The notes: generated from the sequence alone by a model not told the origin. A stretch of DNA of 48,162 bases from an uncultured Synechococcales cyanobacterium (GCA_902806435.1 CADCWO010000154.1:1-48162); one strand, 5' to 3'. Positions 1-10,190 are shown, numbered from the stretch's first letter. A program made the numbers and translations.

Positions 1-455
1 ACAATTCTAGCTTATCTCCTCTTAGTAATAAGTTGGTTAAAAGTCAATCCTCAAAGGTTTGCTCTAAGTCATAACTGTACTTAGATTTATGGCTGAAGCA
101 CGGTTACTAAATGAGTCGCCTAACTAAGCTCAATTCCAGGAGGGTCTATCCTTTCCATTGCCAGTTTGTGATTTGCATGAGGTGGATTGCGAGATCTCCT
201 CTTTCCTCTAGTTACACTGCTTAGTCAGTCCAACTTCGGATTACACAATACACTCATCTTCTTTGGCCCTACGACCTTGTATTCTTTGAATAGCTGGAGG
301 ACAGCTTTAATAGGATTTAAGTTGATATTTGCACTTGATGAGGTCTGGCTGAGAAAAGCAGGCCTATCTTTTTTTATGAGACCTCACTCAATCTGCCCAC
401 GGGTAAGTCTCTTTAGCAGCCTTGTCACCCTTTTAACTCCACAAGTAAACTTGCG
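1..455. other. Leader or intergenic region upstream of the broken permease
   Basis: No gene is recognised here. A 90-codon open frame on the plus strand (187-459) has low-complexity, non-family-like composition and no good ribosome site, so it is not called. The only structured element noticed is a hairpin followed by a T-run near 342-375, listed separately. An 8-bp inverted repeat TGAGGTCT/AGACCTCA spans the same area. No known riboswitch core was recognised by eye. Confidence 0.4.
342..375 (+). terminator. Possible intrinsic terminator or attenuator before the permease
   Basis: GGTCT at 342-346 can pair with AGGCC at 360-364, with one G-U pair. An inner GCT/AGC extends it past a bulged G. 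A T-rich tract (TATCTTTTTTT) follows directly. This is the layout of a Rho-independent terminator reading rightwards, about 80 bases before the permease start. It could end an upstream transcript or attenuate the permease. The stem is short, so this is tentative. Confidence 0.3.
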
Positions 456-2235
456 ATGACTTTATCCCCTCGGTTCAAACAACTTTTGTTCGGTAAGTCC
501 TTGCCGACAAGTGCACACGCTGAAGAACGATTAACTAACCCAGAAGCATTAGCGGTTCTTTCCTCTGATGCTTTGTCATCCGTTGCCTACGCCACAGAAG
601 AAATATTACTGGTACTCGTGGCAGCCGGGAGTTCTGCCCTCGGTTTGTCGCTTCCGATCGCTGCCGCAATTGTGCTCCTGCTAGCGGTTGTGATACTTTC
701 TTACCGCCAAACCATCAAGGCTTATCCGGATGGTGGTGGGGCTTATATAGTAGCGCGGGAGAATTTAGGGCTTTACCCAGGGCTAATTGCTGGCGCCTCC
801 TTGATGATTGACTATATCTTGACAGTAACCGTCAGTATCTCAGCGGGAACGGCTGCTCTGACCTCCGCCATTCCAGGGTTGCGACCCTTCACAGTAGAGC
901 TTTGCCTGATTTTTATCTTCTTGTTGATGCTGGCAAACCTGCGCGGGGTCAAGGAATAAGGCAGGCTGTTTATGATTCCAACCTATACTTTTGTGGTGAG
1001 TGTTTTTATCTTGATTGGCTTAGGGCTATTTCAACAAGTAACCGGGCAACTGCCGCAGAATCCTGCTACTGTTCCAGCCCAGGTGTCGTTGAGTACCTTT
1101 TTGATTTTGCGAGCCTTTGCCGCAGGGTGCACCGCTCTCACAGGAGTAGAAGCCATATCAGATGGCGTGCTGGCATTTAAGGAGCCGGAGTGGAAAAATG
1201 CCCGCCTGACCTTACTCTACATAGGGATAATTCTTGGAATAATGTTTCTAGGGATTAGCTACCTCACCAACATCTACCACATTACTCCAGAGGAAGGACA
1301 GACAGCCGTTTCCTTGCTGAGCCGCCAGATTGCTGGGGATGGTCCCTTCTACTACCTGATTCAGATCGCCACGCTATTGATCTTACTGTTGGCCGCGAAT
1401 ACCAGTTTTGCTGACTTCCCCCGATTATGTTACTTCCTGGCTCGTGATGGCTTTCTGCCGCGGCAGTTAGCGTTATTAGGCGATCGCCTCGTCTACTCCA
1501 ACGGAATTATTCTGCTGAGCGTTTTTGCTGCTTGCTTGGTCGTTATCTTTCAAGGGCAGGTCAACGCAATTATTCCCCTTTATGCTGTAGGCGTGTTCAC
1601 ATCCTTTACCTTGTCACAATCAGGGATGGTGGTTCACTGGTTCAAAGAGCGAACAGCTAATTGGCAGGCTAGCGCTCTGATGAACGGAATTGGCGCTATA
1701 GCTACGACAGGAGTTTTGGCCGTAATTGTGTCAACAAAGTTTTTCGGAGGAGCTTGGCTAGTAGTAGTAGCTGTTCCTCTGCTGGTAAGCCTGTTCATGG
1801 CTATTCGTCGCCACTATCAATCTGTAGCCGCTAAACTACACCCATCCAGCTGTAGTAGTGGTCGGTCAGCTAAACCGAGGAACCGTTGAGGCATTGGATT
1901 ATGCCCGTAGTATTGCGGATGAGATTGTGGCAGTGCTTGTCGATGTTGGTTCTACAGACCGAGACCAACTGCAACGAAAATGGCAACAACTAGAGTCAGA
2001 TATCCCTTTAGTGATCTTGGACTCCCCCTATCGCTCAGTAATTACTCCGCTGGTTGACTTTATCCATGATTATGAAGAGCGTCATCCTGGGGTTTTATCT
2101 ACGGTAGTTATCCCGGCATTCGTGACTCGTAATTGGTGGGAAGGTCTGTTGCACAACCAAACGGCCTTTTTCCTGAAGCGAGCCTTGCTAGCTAAGAAGA
2201 GCCGGGTGATCACAACTGTCCGGTATTACCTGTGA
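456..2235 (+). pseudogene. APC-superfamily permease (KimA-like), broken by a stop and a frameshift
   Basis: The three pieces read together as a roughly 593-residue membrane transporter. It has about 12 hydrophobic segments and a soluble C-terminal domain resembling universal stress proteins (from VVVVGQLNRGTVEAL onward). This is the architecture of cyanobacterial APC permeases related to the potassium importer KimA. The first break is an in-frame TAA at 957-959: the frame reads NLRGVKE, stop, GRLFMIP, where relatives usually carry Ser (NLRGVKESG), so one TCA to TAA change explains it. The second is one extra C in the CCC run at 1841-1843, which shifts the frame just before HPAVVVVGQL. Both sides of each lesion remain family-like, so decay is recent or the lesions are assembly errors. 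Substrate assignment is inferred from family resemblance only. Confidence 0.8.
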
Positions 2236-2262
2236 TTTTGAAGCGAAGCTACACTGCACTCC

Positions 2263-2895
2263 TCAATGCTCAAAAATAGCCTCATACCCTTGTAAGTCAA
2301 GCTCAGCTAGGGTGGGGAGACAGGTAAAGCATTGTTGAGCTAGTTCCCAGCGACCTTCGCGTTTGAGCATCCCCATTAGTTTCTCCTGAGCTGGCAGGAG
2401 ATAGCGCACATCATTAGCAGCGTAGCGTAGCTGTTCGGCTGACAGGTTAGCAGCATTGCCCCAGTCTGAGCTTTGAGCTCCTTTATCCAGCTCAACTTGT
2501 TCCAATTCCTTGATTAACTCTTTGAGCCCGTGGCGAGGGGTATAGGTCCGGGCTAGTTTGCTGGCAACTTTTGTGCAAAAGAGAGGCTTGACTAGAATAG
2601 CTAGGTGGTACTGAAGTGTGGCAATGTCAAAGCGAGCGAAATGAAATATTTTGAGGGTATTCTCGGCTTCTAGGAGGCGTTTTAGATTTGGGGCTTCGGT
2701 CTGGCCTTGAGCAACTCGCAGGACAGTAATTTGATTTTTGTGATCACACAGTTGGACTAAGCAAAGGCGATCGCGTTGCGGACGGAGCCCCATGGTTTCT
2801 GTATCAACGGCGATCCGCTCTGCCTGTAAGTACTGGTTCAAGATCGCCGCAGGCAGATCACCATCACAGATTTGAAAGTCATCAAATGTTGCCAC
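2263..2895 (-). CDS. Ribonuclease D-like 3'-5' exonuclease
   Basis: This 210-residue protein is a DEDDy-type exonuclease. Motif I is DTET (about residues 31-34), motif II lies in the FHFARFD stretch, and motif III is the YAANDVRYLL stretch with the paired Tyr and Asp. These acidic residues bind the two metal ions that hydrolyse RNA from the 3' end. It lacks the HRDC domains of E. coli RNase D, as is usual for the short cyanobacterial form, so a role in tRNA or small-RNA 3' trimming is inferred. It is convergent with the broken permease (27-base gap) and lies 72 bases downstream of the hydrolase gene on the same strand, so the two may be cotranscribed. Confidence 0.88.
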   Translation of the reverse strand: MATFDDFQICDGDLPAAILNQYLQAERIAVDTETMGLRPQRDRLCLVQLCDHKNQITVLRVAQGQTEAPNLKRLLEAENTLKIFHFARFDIATLQYHLAILVKPLFCTKVASKLARTYTPRHGLKELIKELEQVELDKGAQSSDWGNAANLSAEQLRYAANDVRYLLPAQEKLMGMLKREGRWELAQQCFTCLPTLAELDLQGYEAIFEH

Positions 2896-2967
2896 TACTC
2901 AACTCAGGCTGAAGGCCAGGATAGAAGATTACCTCTTGTGACTGTAGCGCAGGAAATCGCAAAAAAC

Positions 2968-3882
2968 TTAACTGGCTTGATTTTCCAGGACTGGCGATTG
3001 CTGTAAAAATGCCCTTACCTGCTGTAAGTAGGTAAGGGCATCCTCCAACATTGGAAAATGAGCTGTATCTGAAATCTCGACGTACTGGATATTGTTATTG
3101 AGCGCCGCCGCCCTTCGCCCCATTTCGGCTGGGATAATAATGTCGTACTCCCCAGCCACCAACAGCGTAGGGACAGAGATCTGAGCAAACTCTTGCGGCA
3201 TCACTTCCGCCGCCTTTTTACTGACAGCAGTCAGCATTGTTCCTAGTGCCGCTTCATAATCTGCCAGTAAAAAGTCTTCTAAAAAAGTCTTACTTAAAGC
3301 ATGGGGTAGAGGACGATGTACAAACCGTGCCATGAATAGCTGGTTTACGAAAGGAATTTTGGCCAGTAACCGGGGTCTAAACTTAACCACATAGCCACCA
3401 AATTGATGGAATTGGCTGAACGCCTTTTCGTCATATTCAAAAATACCGCTGCAGGTGAGAATAGCTCGCTCTACTCGCTCTGGGTAAAGATTCAGAAAAA
3501 AAGTGGCAATTGAAGCACCCGTAGAATGGGCATTTAAATACACTCGCTGCAAGTTCAAGGCATCGAGGAGTTCTTTTAGATCAATCGCGTAGGTCTCTAA
3601 CTCGTAGGCTAATGCTTCTGCGGTAGTTGGTTGCTCTTTGGGTAGTAATGAGCGCCCAAACCCTCTCATGTCGTAGAGTAAACAATCAAAGGTATCTGAA
3701 AGAGCTTTTGCCGTGCTTTCCCAATAGCGAGCTGAGCCACCCCAGCCATGTAAGAAAACCATTACTGGTTTGGTTGCCTCATGGGTATCAGAGGAAGGAG
3801 GCTTAAAGTCCGGATCTTGATCACGGTCGTGCGTAACCCATTCGTAGTAGTGATCAACCCCCCGAATCTTGGTATGACGCAT
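2968..3882 (-). CDS. Alpha/beta hydrolase
   Basis: This 304-residue protein is an alpha/beta-hydrolase fold enzyme. The oxyanion-hole motif is HGWGG (45-49). The nucleophile elbow is AHSTGAS with Ser120, the acid is Asp247 in GEYDIIIP, and the base is His275 in DTAHFP. A cap region lies between about 150 and 225. The elbow starts with Ala rather than the consensus Gly. The substrate cannot be told from the sequence; related proteins act on esters, epoxides, haloalkanes or C-C bonds. It lies 105 bases downstream of clpX and 72 bases upstream of the RNase D gene, all on the minus strand. The ATG at 3882 is the natural start. Confidence 0.85.
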   Translation of the reverse strand: MRHTKIRGVDHYYEWVTHDRDQDPDFKPPSSDTHEATKPVMVFLHGWGGSARYWESTAKALSDTFDCLLYDMRGFGRSLLPKEQPTTAEALAYELETYAIDLKELLDALNLQRVYLNAHSTGASIATFFLNLYPERVERAILTCSGIFEYDEKAFSQFHQFGGYVVKFRPRLLAKIPFVNQLFMARFVHRPLPHALSKTFLEDFLLADYEAALGTMLTAVSKKAAEVMPQEFAQISVPTLLVAGEYDIIIPAEMGRRAAALNNNIQYVEISDTAHFPMLEDALTYLQQVRAFLQQSPVLENQAS

Positions 3883-3987
3883 GGACTTAATGAACTTGGC
3901 TAGTAATGAACAATTGTGCTCTTTAAAGGTGCCTAGAGCAATTCAGCAATTCAACGAGAAATGCAACACAACAAACTTTGCTCATCT

Positions 3988-5331
3988 CTAAGCAGACTCA
4001 GGTTTAGGAATAGAAGAAGGATGCAACAGTAGCTCAGCGGTAGAGCGTTTCTCTACCATTTCCTGGGTGATCGCACAGCGAGTTAAATCTTTACGAGAGG
4101 GTAGTTCATACATCACATCTAGCATGATCTCTTCAACAATTGTCCGTAGGGCACGTGCTCCAGTTTTGCGCCGGTGGGCTTGTTGGGCGATCGCCCGTAC
4201 AGCGTCGGGATTAAATTCCAGTTGCACATTGTCCATCTTTAGCAGCTTTTGGTACTGCTTAACTAAAGCATTCCGAGGTTCAGTCAAAATGGCTGTTAGG
4301 GTCTCCTCGTCCAAGGGGTCCACAACCGCCAAGACAGGAATTCGACCGATAAACTCTGGAATCATACCAAATTTCACGAGATCTTCCGGCTGTAGGTGTC
4401 TAAGGATATCCGCTGCCCGCTTTTCTTTCGCTTGCGGTTCACCGGCCTGCACAAACCCCATTGCCTTTTTGCCAATCCGCTGCTCTATCGTTTTCTCTAG
4501 GCCGACAAACGCCCCCCCACAGATGAACAGAATGTCTTTGGTATCGACTTGAATACAATCTTGATAAGGATGTTTGCGCCCTCCTTGAGGAGGAACATTA
4601 GCAATTGTTCCCTCCAGCATTTTGAGTAATGCCTGCTGTACACCTTCACCAGAAACATCACGAGTGATAGAAGGGTTTTCACTCTTGCGCGCGATTTTGT
4701 CAATTTCATCAATGTAGATAATGCCCCTTTGAGCTTCTTCTACATCTAGATCGGCAACTTGTAACAGGCGAAGTAGAATGTTTTCAACATCCTCTCCCAC
4801 ATAGCCCGCCTCCGTGAGGGTAGTCGCATCGGCGACCGCGAACGGGACATCCAAAAGTTGAGCTAATGTTTGGGCTAAGAGTGTCTTGCCGCAACCCGTA
4901 GGGCCCACCAGGAGAATATTTGACTTCTGCAGCTCTACGGCATCATCGGCGCTTAGTTTGCCATTGGTCTTGTCTTCAACCAAGCTCAAACGCTTGTAGT
5001 GGTTATAGACTGCTACAGAAAGAACCTTCTTTGCTTCATCTTGACCAATCACATGGTCATCTAAGTACTTTTTGATTTCCCGTGGTTTGGGGATCTGGCT
5101 CAGGTTGAGATTGCTAGCGCGAGCACGACGCTTTTCCGGTGCTGGCTCCCGACGATTGGATGGTGGAGAAACCGCCGCGCCTGCTTCAAACAGTTCCTCA
5201 TCCAAAATTTCATTGCATAAGTCAACGCACTCGTCACAGATGTAGACTCCCGGGCCCGCAATCAATTTACGAACTTGTTCTTGGGATTTACCACAAAAGG
5301 AACACTTTAGATGGGAGTCGTACTTAGACAT
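3988..5331 (-). CDS. clpX: ATP-dependent Clp protease ATP-binding subunit ClpX
   Basis: ClpX is the AAA+ unfoldase that feeds tagged proteins into ClpP. The 447-residue protein has an N-terminal four-cysteine zinc domain (CSFCGK and CDECVDLC), a Walker A GPTGCGKT, the GYVG pore loop, Walker B IYIDEID, and the IGR-type ClpP-docking region (EFIGRIPV). The C-terminal small AAA domain is complete. A residue linker of about 40 positions after the zinc domain is rich in Arg, Pro and Ala. It starts 9 bases after clpP ends, so the two are one operon. The 3' end (around 4029-4047) by chance looks like a tRNA D-arm on the plus strand, but it is coding. Confidence 0.97.
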   Translation of the reverse strand: MSKYDSHLKCSFCGKSQEQVRKLIAGPGVYICDECVDLCNEILDEELFEAGAAVSPPSNRREPAPEKRRARASNLNLSQIPKPREIKKYLDDHVIGQDEAKKVLSVAVYNHYKRLSLVEDKTNGKLSADDAVELQKSNILLVGPTGCGKTLLAQTLAQLLDVPFAVADATTLTEAGYVGEDVENILLRLLQVADLDVEEAQRGIIYIDEIDKIARKSENPSITRDVSGEGVQQALLKMLEGTIANVPPQGGRKHPYQDCIQVDTKDILFICGGAFVGLEKTIEQRIGKKAMGFVQAGEPQAKEKRAADILRHLQPEDLVKFGMIPEFIGRIPVLAVVDPLDEETLTAILTEPRNALVKQYQKLLKMDNVQLEFNPDAVRAIAQQAHRRKTGARALRTIVEEIMLDVMYELPSRKDLTRCAITQEMVEKRSTAELLLHPSSIPKPESA

Positions 5332-5340
5332 AAGTGCCTC

Positions 5341-6057
5341 TTAGTTGACTGCGCTAACGGGTTCCGAACGATTAGGAAGGTTTTCTCGCAACAGCACTTG
5401 GTCAATCAAACCGTATTTTTGAGCATCTTCTGCAGACATAAAGAAGTCTCGTTCTGTATCTGCTTCAACGCGCTCAAAAGGTTGGCCTGTGTGATGGGCA
5501 AGTAACTCATTCAATCTACGCTTGTAGTAAAGAATTTCTTTGGCTTGGATTTCAATATCGACTGCTTGACCTTGGGCACCACCCAAAGGCTGGTGAATCA
5601 TGATTCTGGAGTTGGGCAGCGCCATGCGCTTACCAGCGGTACCGGCAGCCAGCAGAAAAGCACCCATGCTTGCCGCTAAACCAAAGCAAATTGTACAGAC
5701 GTCGGGGCGAATATGCTGAATGGTGTCATAAATAGCCATGCCAGCTGTTACGGAGCCACCAGGGGAGTTGATATAGAGATAAATATCCTGCTCTGGATCT
5801 TCAGCATCTAAGAACAGCAACTGGGCAACAATCGTATCGGCAACCGCATCATTAATCCCACGCTGGTCTGAAGCACTGCCACCTAAAAAAACAATCCGTT
5901 CCCGTAATAATCGTGAATAGATATCAAAAGCACGTTCACCACGTCCTGATTGCTCTACGACTACCGGCAAAATATTGCGAGGGCTAGGAGCAGACTCAGC
6001 GTAAATCGCTTGCGGACTGGCGCTAGTAAGAGGCTGGTGGAATTGAGACACAAGCAT
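5341..6057 (-). CDS. clpP: ATP-dependent Clp protease proteolytic subunit ClpP
   Basis: ClpP is the serine peptidase that forms the tetradecameric chamber of the Clp protease. The catalytic triad is visible as Ser130 (GLAASMGA), His155 (IMIHQPLGG) and Asp204 (TERDFFMS), with the same spacing as E. coli Ser98/His123/Asp172. At 238 residues it carries about 30 extra N-terminal residues relative to mature E. coli ClpP; a propeptide or a downstream start is possible. Cyanobacteria encode several ClpP/ClpR paralogues; this one is linked to clpX and tig, and its triad is intact, so it is ClpP, not ClpR. Confidence 0.96.
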   Translation of the reverse strand: MLVSQFHQPLTSASPQAIYAESAPSPRNILPVVVEQSGRGERAFDIYSRLLRERIVFLGGSASDQRGINDAVADTIVAQLLFLDAEDPEQDIYLYINSPGGSVTAGMAIYDTIQHIRPDVCTICFGLAASMGAFLLAAGTAGKRMALPNSRIMIHQPLGGAQGQAVDIEIQAKEILYYKRRLNELLAHHTGQPFERVEADTERDFFMSAEDAQKYGLIDQVLLRENLPNRSEPVSAVN

Positions 6058-6208
6058 ATTCCGAGGTTAAAGAATTAAATTAAGCAAATAGCAGGTCAAA
6101 GTGCAATTACGTAACTACTATTCAAGAGCGTTTGCAATGGTTTGCATTTACCCTTCACCAACATTATGCCTTAACTCAGTTGGGAGAGGCTGGGGTTAAC
6201 CGGCAAGT

Positions 6209-7705
6209 TTATTCATTGGTCAGCACTTCAGGGTTAGACGTAGTTGCTTCAGCAGCTTTTGTTTCTTCCTGATTGGTAGTAGCTTCTGGCTCAACAGTTG
6301 CCTCTAGCACACTTGCCTCTAGGGTAGAGGTAACCTCCTCATCTGCCGATAAGCTCTCGGTCGGGTTTTCGGCCTGCGATATTGCCGCTTCTGGTACTAA
6401 CTCAACATGGGAGTGCTCCTGTAGCCATCGGATTACTTTCTCTTCCAATAGCTCCTCTTCCACAACCCCACGCAACTTCTGAGTGTCAACGTCCTGGTCA
6501 CGATAGCGCTCCAATAACTCTTTAACTCGTTCTTCTATCGCTTGAGGTTCAACAGTTATTGACTCTTGTTTGGCAATTTCTGCTAAGGCCAAGGTACGCT
6601 TAATTCGGGTAACTGCCTCGGGTCGTAGTCGCTCTCGCATGCCCGATATTGTGTCCTGATTAAATAACCGTTTAATATCAATCCCTTGAGACTGGAGACG
6701 CGTTGCGGTTTGAGTGAGTAAATGATTAACCTCGTTACCAATTAGGGTTTCTGGAATTTCGACTTCTAAACCTTTTAGCAGCTCGTCCAATAAAGCGGTT
6801 TCAATACTCGTTTCAGTCTTCTGCTTTGCTTCATCCTGGTATCTAGTTTCTAAAAAACTCCGTAGTTCCGCCAGGGTGCTGTACTCACTCGCCTCCTGGG
6901 CAAAGTCATCATCTAGAGGAGGCAGTTCTTTTTCTTTGATTTCCTTCAGGGTAACGGTAAAGGTAGCGGCACGACCTGCTAGTTCCTCCTGAGGATACTC
7001 TTGAGGAAACACAACAGGAATTTCTTTAATCTCATCGACAGTCATTCCCAGAATGCCCTCGACGAAGCCCTCAATAAATTGTCCTTCGCTTAGTTCAATC
7101 TGAAAGTCTTGAGCTTGCCCGCCGGGGATTTCTTCACCTACCTCATCACTACCTTCTTCTGGTACCAGACGACCGGCAAAGTCAACTAGCGCCACATCCC
7201 CCCGCTGAGCGGGCCGTCCCTCAACTGGGATTAGCGTGGCTCGCTCTGACTGCTGAGCTTGAAGCAGTGTTTCCACTTGCATTGGGTCATATTTTGTCTC
7301 AGCAGCTTTGACATTTAGATCAGTGTATTGACCCAGCTTGACTTCTGGTGGGACATCAACCGAAGCAGAAAATCTAAGAGCTTCCCCCGGCTGGTACTGA
7401 GTCACAAGCTCATCAAAGGCAGAGCGAAGCTGAAAGTTACCAATAGCTTGAATTTCAGCCTGACTTACTGCCTCTTTAAGACTATCCTCAATTAGCTCTT
7501 CGACAGCAGCAGCCTTGATTTTTTCACTGCCAAAGCGCTGAAGTACTACCTGTCGTGGGACTTTGCCTTTACGAAAGCCTGGGATTTGGGCAGAGCGCAT
7601 AAACTTGCCAACAACCTGCTCATAGGCTTTTTGGGATCTTTCCCCTGGAATTTCAATCTCTAAACCAACTTGGCTATTGGGAAGTTTTTCTTGAGTTACT
7701 TTCAT
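6209..7705 (-). CDS. tig: Trigger factor
   Basis: Trigger factor is the ribosome-bound chaperone and peptidyl-prolyl isomerase that meets nascent chains. The ribosome-docking loop GFRKGKVP is near residue 44, followed by an FKBP-like PPIase domain (around 160-250) and a long helical C-terminal chaperone domain. The protein is 498 residues, against about 430 in E. coli. The extra length is an acidic, Glu/Thr/Ala-rich tail of roughly 60 residues. A TTG codon precedes the ATG; the ATG at 7705 is preferred because it gives MKVTQEKLP, the family start. It lies 151 bases upstream of clpP, giving the widely conserved order tig-clpP-clpX. Confidence 0.95.
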   Translation of the reverse strand: MKVTQEKLPNSQVGLEIEIPGERSQKAYEQVVGKFMRSAQIPGFRKGKVPRQVVLQRFGSEKIKAAAVEELIEDSLKEAVSQAEIQAIGNFQLRSAFDELVTQYQPGEALRFSASVDVPPEVKLGQYTDLNVKAAETKYDPMQVETLLQAQQSERATLIPVEGRPAQRGDVALVDFAGRLVPEEGSDEVGEEIPGGQAQDFQIELSEGQFIEGFVEGILGMTVDEIKEIPVVFPQEYPQEELAGRAATFTVTLKEIKEKELPPLDDDFAQEASEYSTLAELRSFLETRYQDEAKQKTETSIETALLDELLKGLEVEIPETLIGNEVNHLLTQTATRLQSQGIDIKRLFNQDTISGMRERLRPEAVTRIKRTLALAEIAKQESITVEPQAIEERVKELLERYRDQDVDTQKLRGVVEEELLEEKVIRWLQEHSHVELVPEAAISQAENPTESLSADEEVTSTLEASVLEATVEPEATTNQEETKAAEATTSNPEVLTNE

Positions 7706-8086
7706 CAACGCTTACTCTTAAGCTCAGGGATAGTCTGTAAAGGATAGCAGAGGCATGCCCTCACTTCTTAAATAGGGTACACATGCTTGCAGGCCATCGT
7801 CATTCTAGCGTTTAGACGGCTCTCCCCCATCAGGTGCGCACATACTCAACTGCCAAAACTGCTGGCAGGGTTCAAAGTGTTGTTTGGTGTTAGGATGCCA
7901 AATACAAAGTATTTTCAACCGCCGTGACCTAGGCTGACTAAGCTTGAAATACTTGCATAATTTGATTTACAGCTTCAAATCACTTAAGAAATAATTTTTC
8001 TAGATCAGCTTATTTCTACGACTTAACACAATCTGTATAAAAACCAAACTTTGTGAATGATCTATTTTTAGACGGAGGGACTTAAC
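7706..8086. other. Divergent promoter region between tig and asd
   Basis: This non-coding stretch of about 380 bases separates the divergent tig and asd genes, so it must hold both promoters. A 6-bp inverted repeat (CTGCCA/TGGCAG, about 7850-7870) is visible. A strong ribosome site GGAGGG (8074-8079) sits just before asd. No RNA gene was recognised. Confidence 0.5.
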
Positions 8087-9136
8087 TTGAGGAAAGCTTA
8101 CCGAGCTGCAGTTCTGGGAGCGACTGGTGCTGTAGGTAAAGAACTACTAGATTTACTAGAGAGACGAGAATTTCCTTTGGCAGAGCTGAAGCTGCTAGCT
8201 TCACCTCGGTCTACTGGTCAACTGATGCCGTTCCGGGGTGAGTCGCTCAGAGTGGAAGCGTTAGATGAGCACTCTTTTGATCAGATCGACTTAGTTCTGG
8301 CTTCTGCAGGCAGCTCTATATCTAGGGTATGGGCTCCCCAAGCTGTAGAAGCGGGTGCCGTTGTTGTGGATAACTCTAGTGCTTTTCGGATGGAGCCCCA
8401 GGTGCCCCTAGTGGTGCCGGAGGTCAATCCAGAGGCGATCGCTACACATCGTGGAATTATCGCCAATCCCAACTGCACGACTATCTTAATGAGCTTGGCG
8501 GTTTGGCCGCTCCACCAGGTACAACCTGTGCGCCGGATCGTTGCTGCAACTTACCAGTCAGCCAGTGGGGCTGGAGCACGGGCGATCGCTGAAGTTGAAG
8601 CCCAGGCAACCGCAGTATTGCAGGGTAAAACACCTCCTACAGAGATTTTTCCCTATCCTCTGGCGTTTAATTTATTTCCCCACAATTCTGAGCTGAATCA
8701 GCTAGGCTATTGTGCTGAGGAAATGAAGATGGTGAATGAAACACGCAAAATTTTTGGAGCTGACGACCTAAAAATTACAGCTACCTGCGTGCGCGTACCA
8801 GTGCTGCGCGCTCACTCAGAAGCGATTAACCTGGAGTTTGCCCAGCCCTTTAACGTTCTCCAGGCGCGGGAAATCTTGAGCCATGCCCCAGGGGTGAAGC
8901 TGGTGGAAAACTGGCAAACAAATTACTTTCCGATGCCTATTGATGCCAGTGGCCAGGATGAGGTTTTAGTGGGGCGGATCCGCCAGGATATCTCCAACCC
9001 AAATGGGCTGGAGCTGTGGTTAAGTGGCGATCAGATCCGTAAGGGAGCGGCTTTAAATGCCGTTCAGATTGCTGAACTATTAGTTGAGTCCAATCTCTTA
9101 AAACCTCCTGTTCCTCTGTCTGCCAAAGGCATCTAG
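8087..9136 (+). CDS. asd: Aspartate-semialdehyde dehydrogenase
   Basis: The enzyme reduces aspartyl phosphate to aspartate semialdehyde with NADPH, the branch point to lysine/diaminopimelate, threonine and methionine. The 349-residue protein has the N-terminal nucleotide loop GATGAVG (11-17) and the catalytic cysteine Cys130 in NPNCTTI, with the basic and His residues expected in RVPVLRAHSEA. The start is a TTG preceded at about 8 bases by GGAGGG; no closer ATG gives the family N-terminus, so the TTG start is well supported. It is followed by dapA after 169 bases, matching the next pathway step. Confidence 0.95.
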   Translation: MRKAYRAAVLGATGAVGKELLDLLERREFPLAELKLLASPRSTGQLMPFRGESLRVEALDEHSFDQIDLVLASAGSSISRVWAPQAVEAGAVVVDNSSAFRMEPQVPLVVPEVNPEAIATHRGIIANPNCTTILMSLAVWPLHQVQPVRRIVAATYQSASGAGARAIAEVEAQATAVLQGKTPPTEIFPYPLAFNLFPHNSELNQLGYCAEEMKMVNETRKIFGADDLKITATCVRVPVLRAHSEAINLEFAQPFNVLQAREILSHAPGVKLVENWQTNYFPMPIDASGQDEVLVGRIRQDISNPNGLELWLSGDQIRKGAALNAVQIAELLVESNLLKPPVPLSAKGI

Positions 9137-9305
9137 CCGTTTCCAGTCTAAATCTCATAACACTAAGCTTAGAGATGTTATAGGTAGTACGGGCTTTCGG
9201 GTATTGCAGGTCTAGTCAAATTGCTAGAGCTAAAAGAAATATTATGTTGCAGGATTCTGAAGTTGAGTTCGGCCGGTCTAGTATACGTAAGCAAGGAGTT
9301 TTGAG

Positions 9306-10190
9306 GTGGTGAGTTTCGGGCGCGTCTTAACCGCAATGGTCACTCCATTTACGGAAGCGCAAAAGGTTAACTATGCCGTTGCCGAAGAACTAGCAGTTTA
9401 CTTAAGTGAACATGGAACTGATACTTTGGTACTCTGCGGCACAACTGGGGAATCACCTACCTTAACCTGGTCAGAAGAGTATGAATTATTTCAGGTAGTG
9501 CAAAAAGCTGTAGGAAGTAAAGCAACTATCGTTGCTGGTACTGGCTCTAACTCTACCCAAGAGGCAATTGTGGCCACCCAGCAGGCTGCTAAGCTAGGAT
9601 TAGATGGTGCATTAGTAGTTGTTCCCTATTACAATAAGCCACCCCAGGAAGGACTCTACCAGCACTTCAGAGCGATCGCCCAAGCAGCTCCTGAGTTGCC
9701 GTTAATGCTTTATAACGTCCCGGGTCGTACAGGGCAAAGCTTGAAAGCAGAAACGATTGCTCGCTTAGCTGAAGTGCCGAATATTGTGGCAATTAAAGAA
9801 GCCAGTGGTGACATAGAACAAGCCAGCCAGATTAGACGGCTCACCCCGCCTGAATTTAGTCTTTATTCGGGGGATGACGCTTTGACGCTACCCCTGCTAG
9901 CGATCGGAGGTCAAGGCGTGGTGAGTGTAGCGAGTCATCTGGTGGGAGAGCAACTGCAACAAATGATCCAGGCTTTTTTTACGGGCAAAGTTCAAGTTGC
10001 TAGCCAAATTCATTTAAATTTATTTCCTTTGTTTAAAGCATTGTTTACGACGACAAACCCGATTCCGGTCAAAGCAGCCTTAAATCTTCAGGGCTGGAAC
10101 GTTGGTGGCCTGCGCCTACCCTTAAATTCCTCGCCCCCAGAAGTGACTCAGGTCTTAAAAATGGCGATGCAAGAACTCTCGTTGCTCTAA
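9306..10190 (+). CDS. dapA: 4-hydroxy-tetrahydrodipicolinate synthase
   Basis: DapA condenses pyruvate with aspartate semialdehyde, the product of the preceding asd gene, as the first committed step to diaminopimelate and lysine. The 294-residue TIM-barrel shows the Schiff-base lysine Lys164 (VAIKEASGD), the Tyr136 proton relay (LYNVPGRTG) and the GTTGES loop (45-50). Two GTG codons lie in tandem at 9306 and 9309; AAGGAG at 9293-9298 fits the first best. Asd, DapA and the following RNase J gene are all on the plus strand, an order seen in many cyanobacteria. Confidence 0.96.
   Translation: MVSFGRVLTAMVTPFTEAQKVNYAVAEELAVYLSEHGTDTLVLCGTTGESPTLTWSEEYELFQVVQKAVGSKATIVAGTGSNSTQEAIVATQQAAKLGLDGALVVVPYYNKPPQEGLYQHFRAIAQAAPELPLMLYNVPGRTGQSLKAETIARLAEVPNIVAIKEASGDIEQASQIRRLTPPEFSLYSGDDALTLPLLAIGGQGVVSVASHLVGEQLQQMIQAFFTGKVQVASQIHLNLFPLFKALFTTTNPIPVKAALNLQGWNVGGLRLPLNSSPPEVTQVLKMAMQELSLL

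Noticed and set aside
1-455. Riboswitch (for example ydaO-type) upstream of the permease
   Set aside because: KimA-like genes can be under c-di-AMP riboswitch control, but the conserved core was not recognised here.
187-459. 90-codon open frame before the permease
   Set aside because: No family-like features, no good ribosome site, and it overlaps the permease start by a few bases; most likely chance.
902-1180. Open frame inside the broken permease in another frame
   Set aside because: It overlaps conserved permease sequence and encodes a Cys/Arg-rich non-family protein; it is a shadow.
4029-4050. Apparent tRNA D-arm (GTAGCTCAGCGGTAGAGCG) on the plus strand
   Set aside because: It lies in the conserved 3' coding end of clpX and no anticodon or T-arm follows.
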